In this document: positions 45,722 through 57,603 of the stretch, piece after piece
Layout: each line of letters begins with the position of its first letter
How positions within the stretch are numbered: position 1 is the stretch's first letter
NCBI RefSeq assembly: GCF_019039035.1
Contig: NZ_JAHNZT010000012.1
Span: forward strand, 1-64,000
From: Citreicoccus inhibens
GTDB lineage: Bacteria > Myxococcota > Myxococcia > Myxococcales > Myxococcaceae
Reading direction: 5' to 3'
DNA length: 64,000 bases
Notes under the pieces: model-generated
Told to the model about the DNA's origin: nothing
Databases searched by the model: none
The model's input: the letters and a program-made list of their open reading frames with translations, nothing else
Translations under genes and position numbers: made by a program

Positions 45722-46786
45722 TCAGTTGACCGGCGTGCCGTCCTTCACCTGGGCTCCGGGTTGGTTGACCACGTGCTCGCCGTTCTTCAGCCCGTCGAGC
45801 ACCGCCACCATGCCGTCGCGCTCTGGCCCGGTCTGCACCACGCGCTCCTCGATGTGCCCGTCCACCACCGTGAACAGCCGGTGCGTGGTGCCCTCGGTCA
45901 CCAGCGACGTGCGCGGCACGGTGGGCAGCGGCTGCTCGGTGAGCTGAAGGTGCGCCGTGGCGAACATGCCCGGCCGCAGCTTGCGGTCCGTGTTGGGCAC
46001 CACCGCCTCCACCACCAGGTCGCGCGTGTTCGCGCGCACGGACGGGCCGATGTACTTCACCGCCCCGGTGAAGACCTGCCCGGGGAAGGCCACCACGTCG
46101 AAGGCCACCTGTTGGCCATCCTGGAGCTGGCCCAGGTCCGCCTCGCCCACGGTGAGCTGTAGACGCAGGGGCTCCAGCTCCACCACGCTGGCGACCTTGG
46201 TGCTGGGCTGCACGTACTCGCCCACGCTCACGAAGCGCTCGCCCACCATGCCGGCGAAGGGCGCGCGGACGATGGAGTCATTGAGCGTCTTCTGGGCCAG
46301 GTCCGCCCGAGCGCGCGCCGCATCCGCGCTGCCGCTGGCGGCCTTGCACTGCGTGGAGATGCGGTCCCACTCGTCGCGGCTGATGGCGCCCTTGTCGAGC
46401 AGCTTCTGGTAGCGGTCGCACTGCGCCTGGGCCAGCTCCTGCTGGGCCTGGACGTTGCCCAGGTTGGCGCGCGCCTCGGCCTGGGTCAGCACGGCGCCGC
46501 GCGTGTCGAGTTGAACGAGCGGCGTGCCAGCCTTCACGAAGGCGCCGCGCTCGACGAAGGTCTTGATGACGATGCCGGTGGCGTTGGCGGCCACGTCCGA
46601 CTGCTGGTTGGACACCAGCGAGCCGGTGAGCGCGAGCGCGCGCGGCATGGGACGGGACTCCACGGTGAGGGTGTCCACGTGGATGGCGGGAGGCGGCGGC
46701 GCGGCGGGCGGCTCGGCCTGCTGACGCGAGCAGGCGGTGAGGGACAGCACGGCGAGCACGCAGACCCGGGAGACAGGGGCGTTCAT
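45722..46786 (-). CDS. RND efflux periplasmic adaptor (membrane fusion) lipoprotein
   Basis: The 354-residue adaptor has a type II signal with lipobox LTAC (C19). It follows the membrane-fusion layout: VDTLTVESRPMPRALALTGSL, lipoyl-like half (GIVIKTFVERGAFVKAGTPLVQLDTR), a helical hairpin (QAEARANLGNVQAQQELAQAQCDRY), the second lipoyl half (SIVRAPFAGMVGERFVSVGEYV) and beta-barrel domains (LTVGEADLGQLQDGQQV). The start at 46786 is supported by AAAGGAA four bases upstream; the ATG at 46810 is less likely. It bridges the RND pump and TolC-like channel encoded on either side. Confidence 0.95.
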   Translation of the reverse strand: MNAPVSRVCVLAVLSLTACSRQQAEPPAAPPPPAIHVDTLTVESRPMPRALALTGSLVSNQQSDVAANATGIVIKTFVERGAFVKAGTPLVQLDTRGAVLTQAEARANLGNVQAQQELAQAQCDRYQKLLDKGAISRDEWDRISTQCKAASGSADAARARADLAQKTLNDSIVRAPFAGMVGERFVSVGEYVQPSTKVASVVELEPLRLQLTVGEADLGQLQDGQQVAFDVVAFPGQVFTGAVKYIGPSVRANTRDLVVEAVVPNTDRKLRPGMFATAHLQLTEQPLPTVPRTSLVTEGTTHRLFTVVDGHIEERVVQTGPERDGMVAVLDGLKNGEHVVNQPGAQVKDGTPVN

Positions 46787-46834
46787 GTGATTCCTTTCAA
46801 AGAAGGGCATCGGAGGAGGGTTTCGAAGGGGGCT

Positions 46835-48157
46835 TCAGGAGCCGCTGGGAGCAGGGGGGGTGGAGAAGGGGTCCTGGCCCGCGGCCAGACGAAGCTGCAG
46901 ACGGGCGTTGGCGAGCTCCGCGTCGGCCTGGATGCGGGACACCTCCGCGCTGAAGGCGTCGCGCTGGGCCTGGAGCAGGTCGAGCTGCGTGGTGGCGCCC
47001 ACCTGGTAGCGGTCCAGCGCCAGTTCGGAGGCGTGGTTGCTCGCCTGGACCTGCGCGCGCGCCGAGCGGCTCTTGGCGATGTTCGCGTTCACCTGGCTCC
47101 ACGCGCGGTGGATGGCGTCATGCGTGGCGCGGCGGGTGCGCTCCTCGCGCGCCTTGGCCACCGAGGCGGCCGCGTCCTGCACGCGGATGTTGGCGAAGGT
47201 CGTGTAGTCCAGCGCCCAGTTCAGGTTGAGGAGCGCCTGGTACTGCGCGCTGTGCCCGGAGAAGCCCGCCGCGTTGGTGAAGCGCTCGGTGACGCTGCCG
47301 GACAGCGTGGGCAGCAGCGTGAGCCGCTGGGCCCGCGCCTGCTTCTCGGCGGCCTCGGTGAGGGACAGCGAGGCGGCCAGCAGCGGCAGCTGGGCGTCCT
47401 GCGGGACGAAGGTCTCCAGCGACGGCTCCGTGTGCAGGTCATCCTGCACCGCCGCCGAGGCCAGGTTCTCCAACTCCGGCGTCAGGCCCGTGAGCGATTG
47501 GAGCGTGCGCGCCGACAGCGTCAGCCCCAGCTCCGCCGAGGCGAGCTGCTGCACCTGCCGCTCCACCTCCGCCTGGGCCCGGTCCACGTCCAGCGCGGCG
47601 GCCGTGCCCGCGCCGAAGCGGGCCTCGGTCAGCCGCAGGCTCTCGCGCGACACGTCCAGCGCGCGCCGCGAGGCATCCACCAGCGCGCCGTTGGCGACCA
47701 GTTGGTAGTACCCCTGCGTCACGTTGGCCTCCACCTGGAGGTGCGTGGCGCGCGTCTGGTGCTCGGCCGCCGTGGCGCCGGTGCGGGCCGCCCCGATGCG
47801 CTGGAAGCGGGCCAGGTCCACCAGCGGGACGTTCAACGTGAGGGTGCCGTCCAACTGGTTCAGCGGGGTTATCACCGCGTGCACGGGCGGCGCGTTCGGG
47901 TCCAGCTTGAGGTCCAGCTCCGTGGCGTACTGGTTGCGCGTGTAGGTGCCGCGCGCGGACAGCCCCGGCAGCGCGCCGCCCAGCACCGCGTCCGCCTGCG
48001 CCTGCTGCTGCGCCAGGCTGGCCCGAGCCTCCAGGTTGTCCGGACTGCCCTCGTGCGCGGCCCGCACGAAGGACTCCAGCGGCTGGAGCGCGAAGGCACT
48101 CCCAGACAAGGACAGCGTCGCGAGCGCGAACGCCCTGATAATTGAGTTCATACTCAT
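46835..48157 (-). CDS. TolC-family outer-membrane efflux protein
   Basis: The 440-residue protein has a signal peptide (IIRAFALATLSLSGSAFA) and the two-fold TolC repeat. Each repeat has a beta hairpin and long helices: LSARGTYTRNQYATEL with LTLNVPLVDLARF, and LSGSVTERFTNAAG with LNLNWALDYTTFANI, plus helix signatures LRLTEARFGAGTAAALDVDRA and LALDRYQVGATTQLDLLQA. It forms the outer-membrane duct of the efflux system. Two in-frame ATGs (48157 and 48151) could start translation; the ribosome site is weak. The gene lies between tetR and the adaptor gene on one strand. Confidence 0.94.
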   Translation of the reverse strand: MSMNSIIRAFALATLSLSGSAFALQPLESFVRAAHEGSPDNLEARASLAQQQAQADAVLGGALPGLSARGTYTRNQYATELDLKLDPNAPPVHAVITPLNQLDGTLTLNVPLVDLARFQRIGAARTGATAAEHQTRATHLQVEANVTQGYYQLVANGALVDASRRALDVSRESLRLTEARFGAGTAAALDVDRAQAEVERQVQQLASAELGLTLSARTLQSLTGLTPELENLASAAVQDDLHTEPSLETFVPQDAQLPLLAASLSLTEAAEKQARAQRLTLLPTLSGSVTERFTNAAGFSGHSAQYQALLNLNWALDYTTFANIRVQDAAASVAKAREERTRRATHDAIHRAWSQVNANIAKSRSARAQVQASNHASELALDRYQVGATTQLDLLQAQRDAFSAEVSRIQADAELANARLQLRLAAGQDPFSTPPAPSGS

Positions 48158-48204
48158 TAACTCGACGTAGAGGAGATGCGTGAAGGAGGTGGGAAGGGAG
48201 GCGC

Positions 48205-48828
48205 TCAGCCTGGCGGGGCGGGGGAGCCCGGGGGGTGGGCTCCATTCATCAGCAGGTCGAGGAACTGGCGGACGAAGACGGGGGCGCTGCGCGTTCGGGC
48301 CTCGGCGCCGGGCAGGCGGAGAATCTGACCCATCACGTAGTTCATCACCCCGCCGATGAGGGCGTGGGCGAAGAGGGCGGGGTCCATGGGGCGCACGCGC
48401 CCGCGCTCCACCTCTCCTTGGATGTAGTCGGTGACGGCCTGGGAGACCTTGGAGCCGGGGTGCTCCCCCCGCTCGACAGCCACCGGGAGGCCGCTCGGCC
48501 CGGGGTTGGACCAGGCCATCATCATGTAGGGCACCCGCACCTTCAGGAACCCGATGAGCGCCACGCAGGCGTCATGGAGGTTGTCCACCACCGTGCCCTG
48601 GCCCACGCGCGACGGCAGCTCCACCACCTCCAGGGGCTCCTCCAGCTCCGGCTGGAGCGCGGCGCGGAACAGGCCCTCCTTGGTCTTGAAGCGGCGGAAG
48701 ATGATGCCCTCGGACACCCGGGCCCGCTCGGCGACGGCGGCCGTGGTGGCCCTCACCCCCTGCGCGAGGAAGACCTCGCGGGCCGCCCCGAGGATGTCTT
48801 CGTCGCGGATGGAGGGTGGACGCGCCAT
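48205..48828 (-). CDS. TetR-family regulator of the efflux operon
   Basis: The 207-residue regulator has a TetR helix-turn-helix at residues 8-55 (EDILGAAREVFLAQGVRATTAAVAERARVSEGIIFRRFKTKEGLF split here) and a helical ligand-binding domain (VRVPYMMMAWSNPGPSG; PMDPALFAHALIGGVMNYVMG). AGGAA precedes the ATG at 48828; the upstream open frame is not used. It is the first gene of the tetR-tolC-mfp-rnd cluster, 47 bases before tolC, so it probably represses the whole operon and its own expression until it binds an exported compound. The direct repeat at 48929-48960 is a possible site. Confidence 0.93.
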   Translation of the reverse strand: MARPPSIRDEDILGAAREVFLAQGVRATTAAVAERARVSEGIIFRRFKTKEGLFRAALQPELEEPLEVVELPSRVGQGTVVDNLHDACVALIGFLKVRVPYMMMAWSNPGPSGLPVAVERGEHPGSKVSQAVTDYIQGEVERGRVRPMDPALFAHALIGGVMNYVMGQILRLPGAEARTRSAPVFVRQFLDLLMNGAHPPGSPAPPG

Positions 48829-48928
48829 GGTATTCCTGAGCGGGGACTCAATTTCCGCGCAAAGAGATAGCCCGGCACTCCCCCCGGCACAAGGGCGAGG
48901 CCTTCCCCGACACATTTCTTAATCCTGG

Positions 48929-48960
48929 CTTCACGCTCATCCGGGAAGTCACTTCACGCT
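48929..48960. promoter_or_regulatory. Direct 9-bp repeat upstream of tetR
   Basis: CTTCACGCT occurs at 48929-48937 and again at 48952-48960, 23 bases apart, in the 221-base space between the divergent tetR and kinase genes. Next to the second copy is GAAGT-C-ACTTC, a short palindrome. These could bind TetR or a kinase-gene regulator; no binding data can be inferred. Confidence 0.4.
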
Positions 48961-49049
48961 TCTCAAGCAAGTATTGAACTTCCGTAAATACCTGCCAGTG
49001 GCCGGTCTTTCGCGTCCATCCGGATGACGGTGTAGATTCTCGGGTTCCG

Positions 49050-51467
<2,418 letters not shown>

Positions 51468-51546
51468 CCGGGCGCAATGGGCGGGCGCGCCGTCCGTAGG
51501 AAGGACATTCCAGGGCCACTGCCCTCCTTCCTACCCAGAGGTCTCC

Positions 51547-52266
51547 ATGCTCACCGCCCGCGCCTCCCTCGTCGCCGCCATGCTCGCCTGCGCCTGTGCC
51601 CATGCCGAGGACCGGGCCAGACCCCAGGGCTCCTCCCGGGGCGACACGCGCGAGGTCTCCGACTTCCGGGGCGTGTCCATCAACAGCGGGATGCGGGCCG
51701 AGGTGAAGGTGGGCCCCAAGTCCGTGCGACTCGAGGGTGACCCGGAGACCGTGTCCCGCGTCCTCGTCGAGGTGAAGGACGGCATCCTGGAGGTGCGCGC
51801 CGAGCGCAACAGCCACTTCTTCTCCTCCGGGCTGCGCGGCAAGGTGCGCGTCTACATCAGCAGCCCCAAGGTCACGAGCCTGGAGGCCAACGGCGGCAGC
51901 AGCATCACCGCCGAGGCCACCTCCTCCAGCGAGTTCAAGGTGGAGGCCACGGGTGGCTCGGAGGTGGATGTGCGCGGCGTGGACACCGACGAGCTCAAGA
52001 CCGAGGCCAGCGGCGGCTCCAACATGACGGTGCGCGGCCGGGCCACGGAGATGGACGCCGAGGCCAGCGGTGGCTCCGAGGTGCACGCCCGCGAGGTCCG
52101 CGGCATCTCCCGTCTGGAAGCGGAGCTCAGCGGCGGCTCCAGCCTGGAGGCGGACGCGCCCAAGCACGTCAAGGGCGAGGCCTCGGGCGGAAGCACGCTG
52201 TCGCTCACGGCGCGGCCGGAGCACTCGAAGTTCGAGACGAGCGGCGGCTCGCGCATGACCTACTGA
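51547..52266 (+). CDS. Secreted GIN-domain (DUF2807) adhesin-like protein
   Basis: The 239-residue protein has a signal peptide (TARASLVAAMLACACAHA; the cysteines could also fit a lipoprotein) and a DUF2807/GIN-type beta-helix: it begins FRGVSINSGMRAEVKVG, then has seven turns of about 20 residues each centred on a GGS motif (ANGGSS, ATGGSE, ASGGSN, ASGGSE, LSGGSS, ASGGST, TSGGSR). The regular ladder predicts a right-handed beta-helix on the cell surface or in the periplasm. AGAGGT precedes the ATG. Its end overlaps the converging secreted-protein gene by seven bases. Confidence 0.88.
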   Translation: MLTARASLVAAMLACACAHAEDRARPQGSSRGDTREVSDFRGVSINSGMRAEVKVGPKSVRLEGDPETVSRVLVEVKDGILEVRAERNSHFFSSGLRGKVRVYISSPKVTSLEANGGSSITAEATSSSEFKVEATGGSEVDVRGVDTDELKTEASGGSNMTVRGRATEMDAEASGGSEVHAREVRGISRLEAELSGGSSLEADAPKHVKGEASGGSTLSLTARPEHSKFETSGGSRMTY

Positions 52267-53621
52267 GCCGCGCGGCCCGCCCCTGGTGAGCACCCCGGCG
52301 GCGGGCTCCAGGTTTGAATCACCTCCGCGCTCGCGCCGAGCACGCTCGAGCCCGGAGGCAACACGGGGGGGCACCCTTCGTGGAAGGTCGAGTCCGCCGC
52401 CCGCAGCAGGCTCCGCGCGTGCACCTCTCCCATCTTCTCGGGGAGTGAGTACACGAACGTTCCCGAGTAGGGACTCGCCACGCCGGGGACGGACCATCGC
52501 CACGTGACGCGCGTCGCGTCCGTGCTGCCGCCCACGACCCCGCTCATCCGCCCCGTGCGCTCCCAGCTTGCATCCTTCCACCACGTCACGGAGAAGTCCG
52601 AGGGGATGGGCACGCGCCACACGTCCGCGCGCACCTCCTCGCGCACTTCGTGGGACAGCACGAGCATCCACGTCAGCTCGCGCAGCCGCTCCACCTCCGT
52701 CAGGCCCGCCACCACGCGTACCTCCCCCGCCGCGCCTCGCACGAGGTACGTCGCGCCCGTGCCCAGGTGGAGCACCTCCATCCGCCCACGGCCGGATTCG
52801 TCGTCGCGTCCTCTCAGCACCAGCCACCCCTCGGTGGGCGTGCGCAGGTTCCCCAGGGGCAGCACGTCGCGGCGCGGCCACAGGTCCAGGAAGTCCGTCA
52901 GGCAGTAGCGCCAGGCCATGTAGCGAAGCGCGGCCGGCTTCGCGCGCGCCAGGCCCTCGCAGTCCGCCACGGTTCGCGGAATCCCTGGCTCGGGTAACGC
53001 GTCCGCTGCCCCGTGGTCCGCGCGCTCCCGCTCCGCTTCCTGCTTCCGCTCGCGAACAAAGGCCTCCTCGGCCCGGGCGCGCCACACCTCGGTCCGCGCG
53101 CCGCAGTCGCCGCTTCCGGCGGGACAGAGCAGCGCCGCGAGGGGATGCCTCGGGGCGCGCTCCGGCGTGAGCACCGGCTCGCGCAGGGCAGGAGGAATCA
53201 CCGCCGTGTGCGGACCGGGCCGCCCCAGCTCCAGATAGGACTCCAGCCACGCGCGCCCACCGTCGCGCCACCAGGTCTTCAGCGCGAGCGCGGACACCTC
53301 GAGCACCGACTCGGCACTGCGCGAGCCGGTGCTCACGCCCGTCGCCGGCGCGTCCCACTCCAGCGGCCAGTCTCCCGCCCGCTCCTCCCGGGCCAGCGCG
53401 AAGCAGCCGAGGCGCATGAGCGACTTCATCTCCAGGCGCGCCTCCCGCGTGTCTCCGTCCTCGGGCAGCGCGTCCAGCCGGCTCGAGTACGCGGTGAGCG
53501 CGTCGTGGGCCTTGCGCCACGCGGAGGACTCGGGCGCGCAGGGCACCAGGGGGCTGCCAGCAGGAGGAGCCGCCGCCAGGAGGACTCCCAACGCGGTGGT
53601 GACGAGCAGGGGCGCGGACAT
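52260..53621 (-). CDS. Secreted protein of unknown function
   Basis: The 453-residue product begins with a signal peptide (LLVTTALGVLLAAAPPAG) and has paired cysteines (VPCAPESS, RLGCFALA, LLCPAGSGDCG, VADCEGLA, RYCLTD) suggesting disulfides in the periplasm or outside. The middle is helical and charged; the C-terminal third is beta-rich (TGATYLVRGAAGEVRVVAGLTEVERL; RVTWRWSVPGVASPYSGTFVY). I do not recognise the family. It may be a myxobacteria-specific exported protein. The ATG at 53621 was chosen as the first start directly before the signal peptide. Confidence 0.75.
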   Translation of the reverse strand: MSAPLLVTTALGVLLAAAPPAGSPLVPCAPESSAWRKAHDALTAYSSRLDALPEDGDTREARLEMKSLMRLGCFALAREERAGDWPLEWDAPATGVSTGSRSAESVLEVSALALKTWWRDGGRAWLESYLELGRPGPHTAVIPPALREPVLTPERAPRHPLAALLCPAGSGDCGARTEVWRARAEEAFVRERKQEAERERADHGAADALPEPGIPRTVADCEGLARAKPAALRYMAWRYCLTDFLDLWPRRDVLPLGNLRTPTEGWLVLRGRDDESGRGRMEVLHLGTGATYLVRGAAGEVRVVAGLTEVERLRELTWMLVLSHEVREEVRADVWRVPIPSDFSVTWWKDASWERTGRMSGVVGGSTDATRVTWRWSVPGVASPYSGTFVYSLPEKMGEVHARSLLRAADSTFHEGCPPVLPPGSSVLGASAEVIQTWSPPPGCSPGAGRAAQ

Positions 53622-54272
53622 GGGCCGGCCATGGCACCGCCCCAGCCCCGGGAGCGTCAAGCCTTCCCAACGTCCGGTTCACGCACCGGGCCTCGGCTGA
53701 ATCCATACATGTGGGCGGGACGCCGGAGAGGACGAGGACACTCGGGCCCCGGGTCGCTATCCCCCCGGGACCCGAGCGGGCCCCCCACGTTGCAACGGAG
53801 CCGCCGCACACCGGACCTCCAAGGTCATCCGGGCGACTGCCGCACTCCTTCCACGTGAGAGCTGGAGCTGCGGGGGCATCTCCGAGCGACCTGCGCGTGG
53901 GCACCGTGGAACACGTTCACGTGAGCGAACGCTTCGCGGGGCGGAGAATATCGATACGGAGCCGGAGGACAAATGTCTCGTGTGGGCTTTTGCCCTTCGT
54001 CACAGGTCGGTCCTGGATTTCCACACACCGTGAGGCTCACCTGACCCAGGGCCTCTCCGACGCATGACGTAACAGGTCGGATGGCATGCGGGCGGGCAGC
54101 CGCCGGGACATTCCAGGAGGGGAAGCCACACCCGGGTGTGACTCCCCCTCCCAGCCTCTTCCGGGAAGCACGAGCGGGACTGGCTCTCATGCACCCGGAC
54201 GAAGACGACGTCGTGGCGTTCCCCAGGACGCCGCGCGCGGGCGATCTTCCCGGGTGAAACCGACGGAAGTCG
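53622..54272. other. Gene-free region
   Basis: This 651-base stretch lies upstream of the minus-strand secreted-protein gene and downstream of the aldo-keto reductase. No convincing gene is seen: the open frames have no ribosome sites or recognisable sequence. It contains the palindromes TCACGTGA at 53917-53924 and CACACCCGGGTGTG at 54127-54140. The centre (about 53910-54010) is somewhat less GC-rich and may hold the secreted-protein promoter. Confidence 0.5.
54127..54140. repeat. 14-bp perfect palindrome
   Basis: CACACCCGGGTGTG is flanked by imperfect complements (AGGGGA before, TCCCCC after), so a longer interrupted stem is possible. It lies about 130 bases after the aldo-keto reductase stop and could belong to a terminator or a protein site. 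Confidence 0.45.
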
Positions 54273-55292
54273 TTACTTCGACACGGGGACGCGGTCCACG
54301 CCCTGCCGCTCCAGCATCCAGGCCGGGTACTCGGGGGTGAGCTTGGAGACGGCATCCAGCTTCGCGAGCTGCTCGGCGGACAGCTTGAGCGTGGTGGCCG
54401 CGAGGTTGTCGTCGAGCTGGGCCTCCGTCTTCGCGCCGATGATGACGGTGGTGACGTGCTGCTGGTGCAGCAGCCACGCGAGGGCGACGCGGGCCACGGA
54501 GGTCTGATGCTCCTTGGCGACGCCATCCATCACGTCGATGACGTCGTAGGCGCGCTCGCGGTTGATGGGCGGGAAGTCGAAGGAGGCACGGCGCGCGCCC
54601 TCGGGCCCCTGGGCGCCGCGGCGGTACTTGCCCGAGAGGAAGCCACCAGCCAGCGGGCTCCACACCATGAGGCCCAGGCGCTGGTCGTTCATCAGCGGCA
54701 CCAGCTCACGCTCCAGGTCGCGGCCGGCGATGGAGTAGTAGGCCTGGAGCGACTCGAAGCGGGACAGGTGCCGCGACTCGCTGATGCCCAGCGCCTTCAT
54801 GAGCTGCCACGCGGCCAGGTTGGACGCGCCCAGGTAACGCACCTTGCCCTGACGGACCAGGTCGTCCAACGCGCGCAGCGTCTCGTCCAGCGGCGTGACC
54901 GCGTCGTACCCATGGATTTGGTACAGGTCGATGTAGTCGGTGCCCAGCCGCCTCAGGCTGTTGTGCACCGAGTCCATGATGTGCCCGCGCGACAGGCCAA
55001 TGTCGTTGACGCCCGCGCTCATCCGGCCGCGCACCTTGGTGGCCAGCACCACCTGCGAGCGCTTCGCGCCCAGCGCCTTGCCAAGAATCGTCTCCGAGGC
55101 GCCGAACGAATAGATGTCCGCGGTGTCGAAGAAGTTGACGCCCGCGTCCAGGCACTTGCCCACAAGCTTGTTCGCCTCGTCCTGGCCCTGCTGGCCAATG
55201 GCCTGCCAGTAGCCCTCGCCGCCGAACGTCATGGCGCCGAAGCACAGCTCCGAAACGTACAGGCCGGTGCGGCCGAGCTGACGGTAGTTCAT
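54273..55292 (-). CDS. Aldo-keto reductase
   Basis: The 339-residue enzyme is an NADPH-dependent aldo-keto reductase with the complete catalytic tetrad: D56 and Y61 (FDTADIYSFG), K86 (LATKV) and H127 (YQIHGYD). It belongs to the group of general-stress/YajO-like reductases (MNYRQLGRTGLYVSELCFGAMTFGG). It reduces aldehydes or ketones; the physiological substrate is unknown. The start at 55292 has GAGGGTGA upstream. It stands alone between two secreted-protein genes. Confidence 0.95.
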   Translation of the reverse strand: MNYRQLGRTGLYVSELCFGAMTFGGEGYWQAIGQQGQDEANKLVGKCLDAGVNFFDTADIYSFGASETILGKALGAKRSQVVLATKVRGRMSAGVNDIGLSRGHIMDSVHNSLRRLGTDYIDLYQIHGYDAVTPLDETLRALDDLVRQGKVRYLGASNLAAWQLMKALGISESRHLSRFESLQAYYSIAGRDLERELVPLMNDQRLGLMVWSPLAGGFLSGKYRRGAQGPEGARRASFDFPPINRERAYDVIDVMDGVAKEHQTSVARVALAWLLHQQHVTTVIIGAKTEAQLDDNLAATTLKLSAEQLAKLDAVSKLTPEYPAWMLERQGVDRVPVSK

Positions 55293-55395
55293 GTGGGGGT
55301 CACCCTCGGGAATCCTGCGATGTGAGGCCGCCCATCTAACGTCCGGGAGGCGAAATCGCATGAGGACCGCGCCTCCCACCCGCCCCGGTGTCACG

Positions 55396-57603
55396 TCACC
55401 GGATGCTCTGGGAGCGGGCCTGGACGGGGTTCTCGTGGTGGCTGTGCCCCGGCCCTCCGAAGGTCCCCGGCCACGGCTCGGAGGCGGGGCGGATGCCCGG
55501 CATCTGGAAGCGTTGGAAGCGGGCGCGGCTGTAGGCGAACGGGGGGTCACAGTCCCCGCACGTGGTGGTCCCATCGAGCAGCACGAGCTGGTCCGGTCCC
55601 AGCTCCATGAGGATCTCCGCGCCCCCGCGCGTCAGCGGCGGCGAGGCGAGCGCGCACCGGAAGGCCTCGCTGCCATCGCGTGCCCGCACGCCCAACAGCA
55701 CCGGCGTGCCCGAGTCCTGGTGGGCGAACCCCAGCGCCAGCGTCTCGGGAGGCGCGCCCACCTGCTCGGGCCAGGTCGCCAGCCGCAGCTCGCGCGAGAT
55801 GAAGGTCACGTTGGCGGGCGCGGTGTAGCGCCACGTCGGGCCCAGCCCCGCCAGCCGATGCCCCTCCAGGCTCCAGGCGGACGCGCCATTCGTCTGCGTC
55901 GTCGGCGCGGGCAGGCTCACCAGCACCTCGGAGGTCGCCACCGGCCGCCCCAGCCCCGAGGGGAAGGACGCGAGCTCCACCGCCGCGCCGTCCTGGGTGC
56001 GCAGCGCCTGCGTGCCGCGCTCATTGAGCAGCAGGCCGTTGACCACCGCCAGCTCGCCCGCGGTGAAGGCCTCCGTCTTGCGCCAGCGGGGCACCCCGTC
56101 CTGCGAGAAGGCCATCAGCAGCGTGGGGGCGCCCGGCTGGAGCGGCGCGCCCTGGTTCAGCGTCTGGGAGAACGCGACGTACAGGTCACCCACCGCGTCC
56201 GAGACCACGCCGAAGGGATGCGGGTGGTTGCACTCCGACAGCAGCGGATCCTCCAGTCGCTGCGCGGACACCATGTGCCCCATGGCATCCAGCACGACGA
56301 GGAAGTAGCGGCGGCACAGCGAGTTGCGGTCCTGCCCATCGGGGTAGGCCTCGAAGAGCGCCGCCAGGCGATCCGGCTGAATCACCGCCAGCCGCGCCAT
56401 GAACAGCGTGGAGGCCTGCGCCGCGAAGTCCGGCCGGTTCGTCGCCAGGTCGAACGTCCACCGCGGCAGCCCGAAGGACCGGTCCAGCAGGGACACCTGC
56501 CCGGAGTTGGGCATGTCCATGCACAGCAGCCGGTCGTTCCACAGCATGCAGCGGCGGCCGGAGCGGCTCGCCAGCACGGGCTGAGCGCCCGCCGCGTCCA
56601 TGAGCGGGAACGCGAAGAAGCCCACCAGCGTGAAGTCGCCCTCGGGGCCGACGAGCACGTCGTGCAGGTCCTCGCCGGTGATGTTCGCGTCGTAGGTCCA
56701 GTCCGGCTTCAGGGCCAGCGCGGGCGGGCGCTCGCAGAGGGGGCCCTGGCAGTGCCCCGCGCCCTGGCAGGGGCTGGCCGGCGCGCACGTGAAGCCATCC
56801 GGCAGGTCGCGCCGCAGGCACGCGCCCTCGATGCACACGTCCGCGGCATCGCACCCGCGCGCGCTCCCGCAGAAGGTGCCGTCCGGCGCCGGCGCGAGTC
56901 CGCAGCCGAGCTTGGGGTCGCACGCGCCCACCTGGCACTTGCCATCCCCCGGGCACGGCGGCGCGGGCACCGCCCTGCATCCATCCAGCGGATGACAGAG
57001 GTCCGTGGTGCACGCGTTCCCGTCATCGCAGAAGCGCTCCGTGCCCTTGCACCGGCCCTGCTGGCAGGTGGCCTGGATGAGGCACGCGTTGCCCGGGTCA
57101 CACGCGGTGCCGTCTGGCAGCACGTCCTCGACGCACAGCTCGCTCGCCACGTCGAAGTGCGCCAGGTGACAGGCCGTGGACACGGGGCAGGTGGGCACGG
57201 GCCGCGACTCGCCCTCGAGGACCAACGTCACCGTGCCACCTCCCGGCGCGGTGCCAGTGAGCGTGGCGGTGAAGTGGCCCTCGGCGGGGGGGAGGAAGCG
57301 CAGCTTCACGGGGGCGTCGCCGGGTGCCAGCCGCGTGGGCAGCCCCTCCGCGGTGAAGGGCATGTCCAGCGTCGACCAGGTGATGTCCAGCGAGGCGCGG
57401 CCGGCGTTCTCCACGCGGACCTCCGCCTCGCGGACGAGCTGCGGATACGCCGGCGGGAAGGTGACGTGCTCCTGCGACACGCGCAGCCGGGCCGAGGCGT
57501 TCGTCAGCGGCGGCGTCTCCCGGCAGGCCGTCACCATCACCAGGCCCAAGGTGAGGAGCAGGCTTGCGCGCACCGCTCCGCCTGCGTTCGTCCCGTGAGA
57601 CAT
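55396..57603 (-). CDS. Large cysteine-rich lipoprotein
   Basis: The 735-residue protein has a type II signal with lipobox VTAC (C27). Residues 40-130 form an ASH-like immunoglobulin module (VTFPPAYPQLVREAEVRVENAGRASLDITW split by turns), residues 140-300 form a disulfide-rich region with repeated D-G-T-x-C and C-x-x-G-x-C patterns (DGTACDPGNACL; CDDGNACTTDLC), and the C-terminal 430 residues are beta-rich, like a propeller (WTYDANITGEDLHDVLVG; DLYVAFSQTLNQ). Such cysteine-rich surface lipoproteins are characteristic of myxobacteria; the role is unknown. GGAGG precedes the ATG. Confidence 0.88.
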   Translation of the reverse strand: MSHGTNAGGAVRASLLLTLGLVMVTACRETPPLTNASARLRVSQEHVTFPPAYPQLVREAEVRVENAGRASLDITWSTLDMPFTAEGLPTRLAPGDAPVKLRFLPPAEGHFTATLTGTAPGGGTVTLVLEGESRPVPTCPVSTACHLAHFDVASELCVEDVLPDGTACDPGNACLIQATCQQGRCKGTERFCDDGNACTTDLCHPLDGCRAVPAPPCPGDGKCQVGACDPKLGCGLAPAPDGTFCGSARGCDAADVCIEGACLRRDLPDGFTCAPASPCQGAGHCQGPLCERPPALALKPDWTYDANITGEDLHDVLVGPEGDFTLVGFFAFPLMDAAGAQPVLASRSGRRCMLWNDRLLCMDMPNSGQVSLLDRSFGLPRWTFDLATNRPDFAAQASTLFMARLAVIQPDRLAALFEAYPDGQDRNSLCRRYFLVVLDAMGHMVSAQRLEDPLLSECNHPHPFGVVSDAVGDLYVAFSQTLNQGAPLQPGAPTLLMAFSQDGVPRWRKTEAFTAGELAVVNGLLLNERGTQALRTQDGAAVELASFPSGLGRPVATSEVLVSLPAPTTQTNGASAWSLEGHRLAGLGPTWRYTAPANVTFISRELRLATWPEQVGAPPETLALGFAHQDSGTPVLLGVRARDGSEAFRCALASPPLTRGGAEILMELGPDQLVLLDGTTTCGDCDPPFAYSRARFQRFQMPGIRPASEPWPGTFGGPGHSHHENPVQARSQSIR

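Noticed and set aside
53711-54067. A 118-codon plus-strand open frame in a gene-free region
   Set aside because: Composition is Pro/Arg/Gly/Ser-rich without domain or ribosome site.
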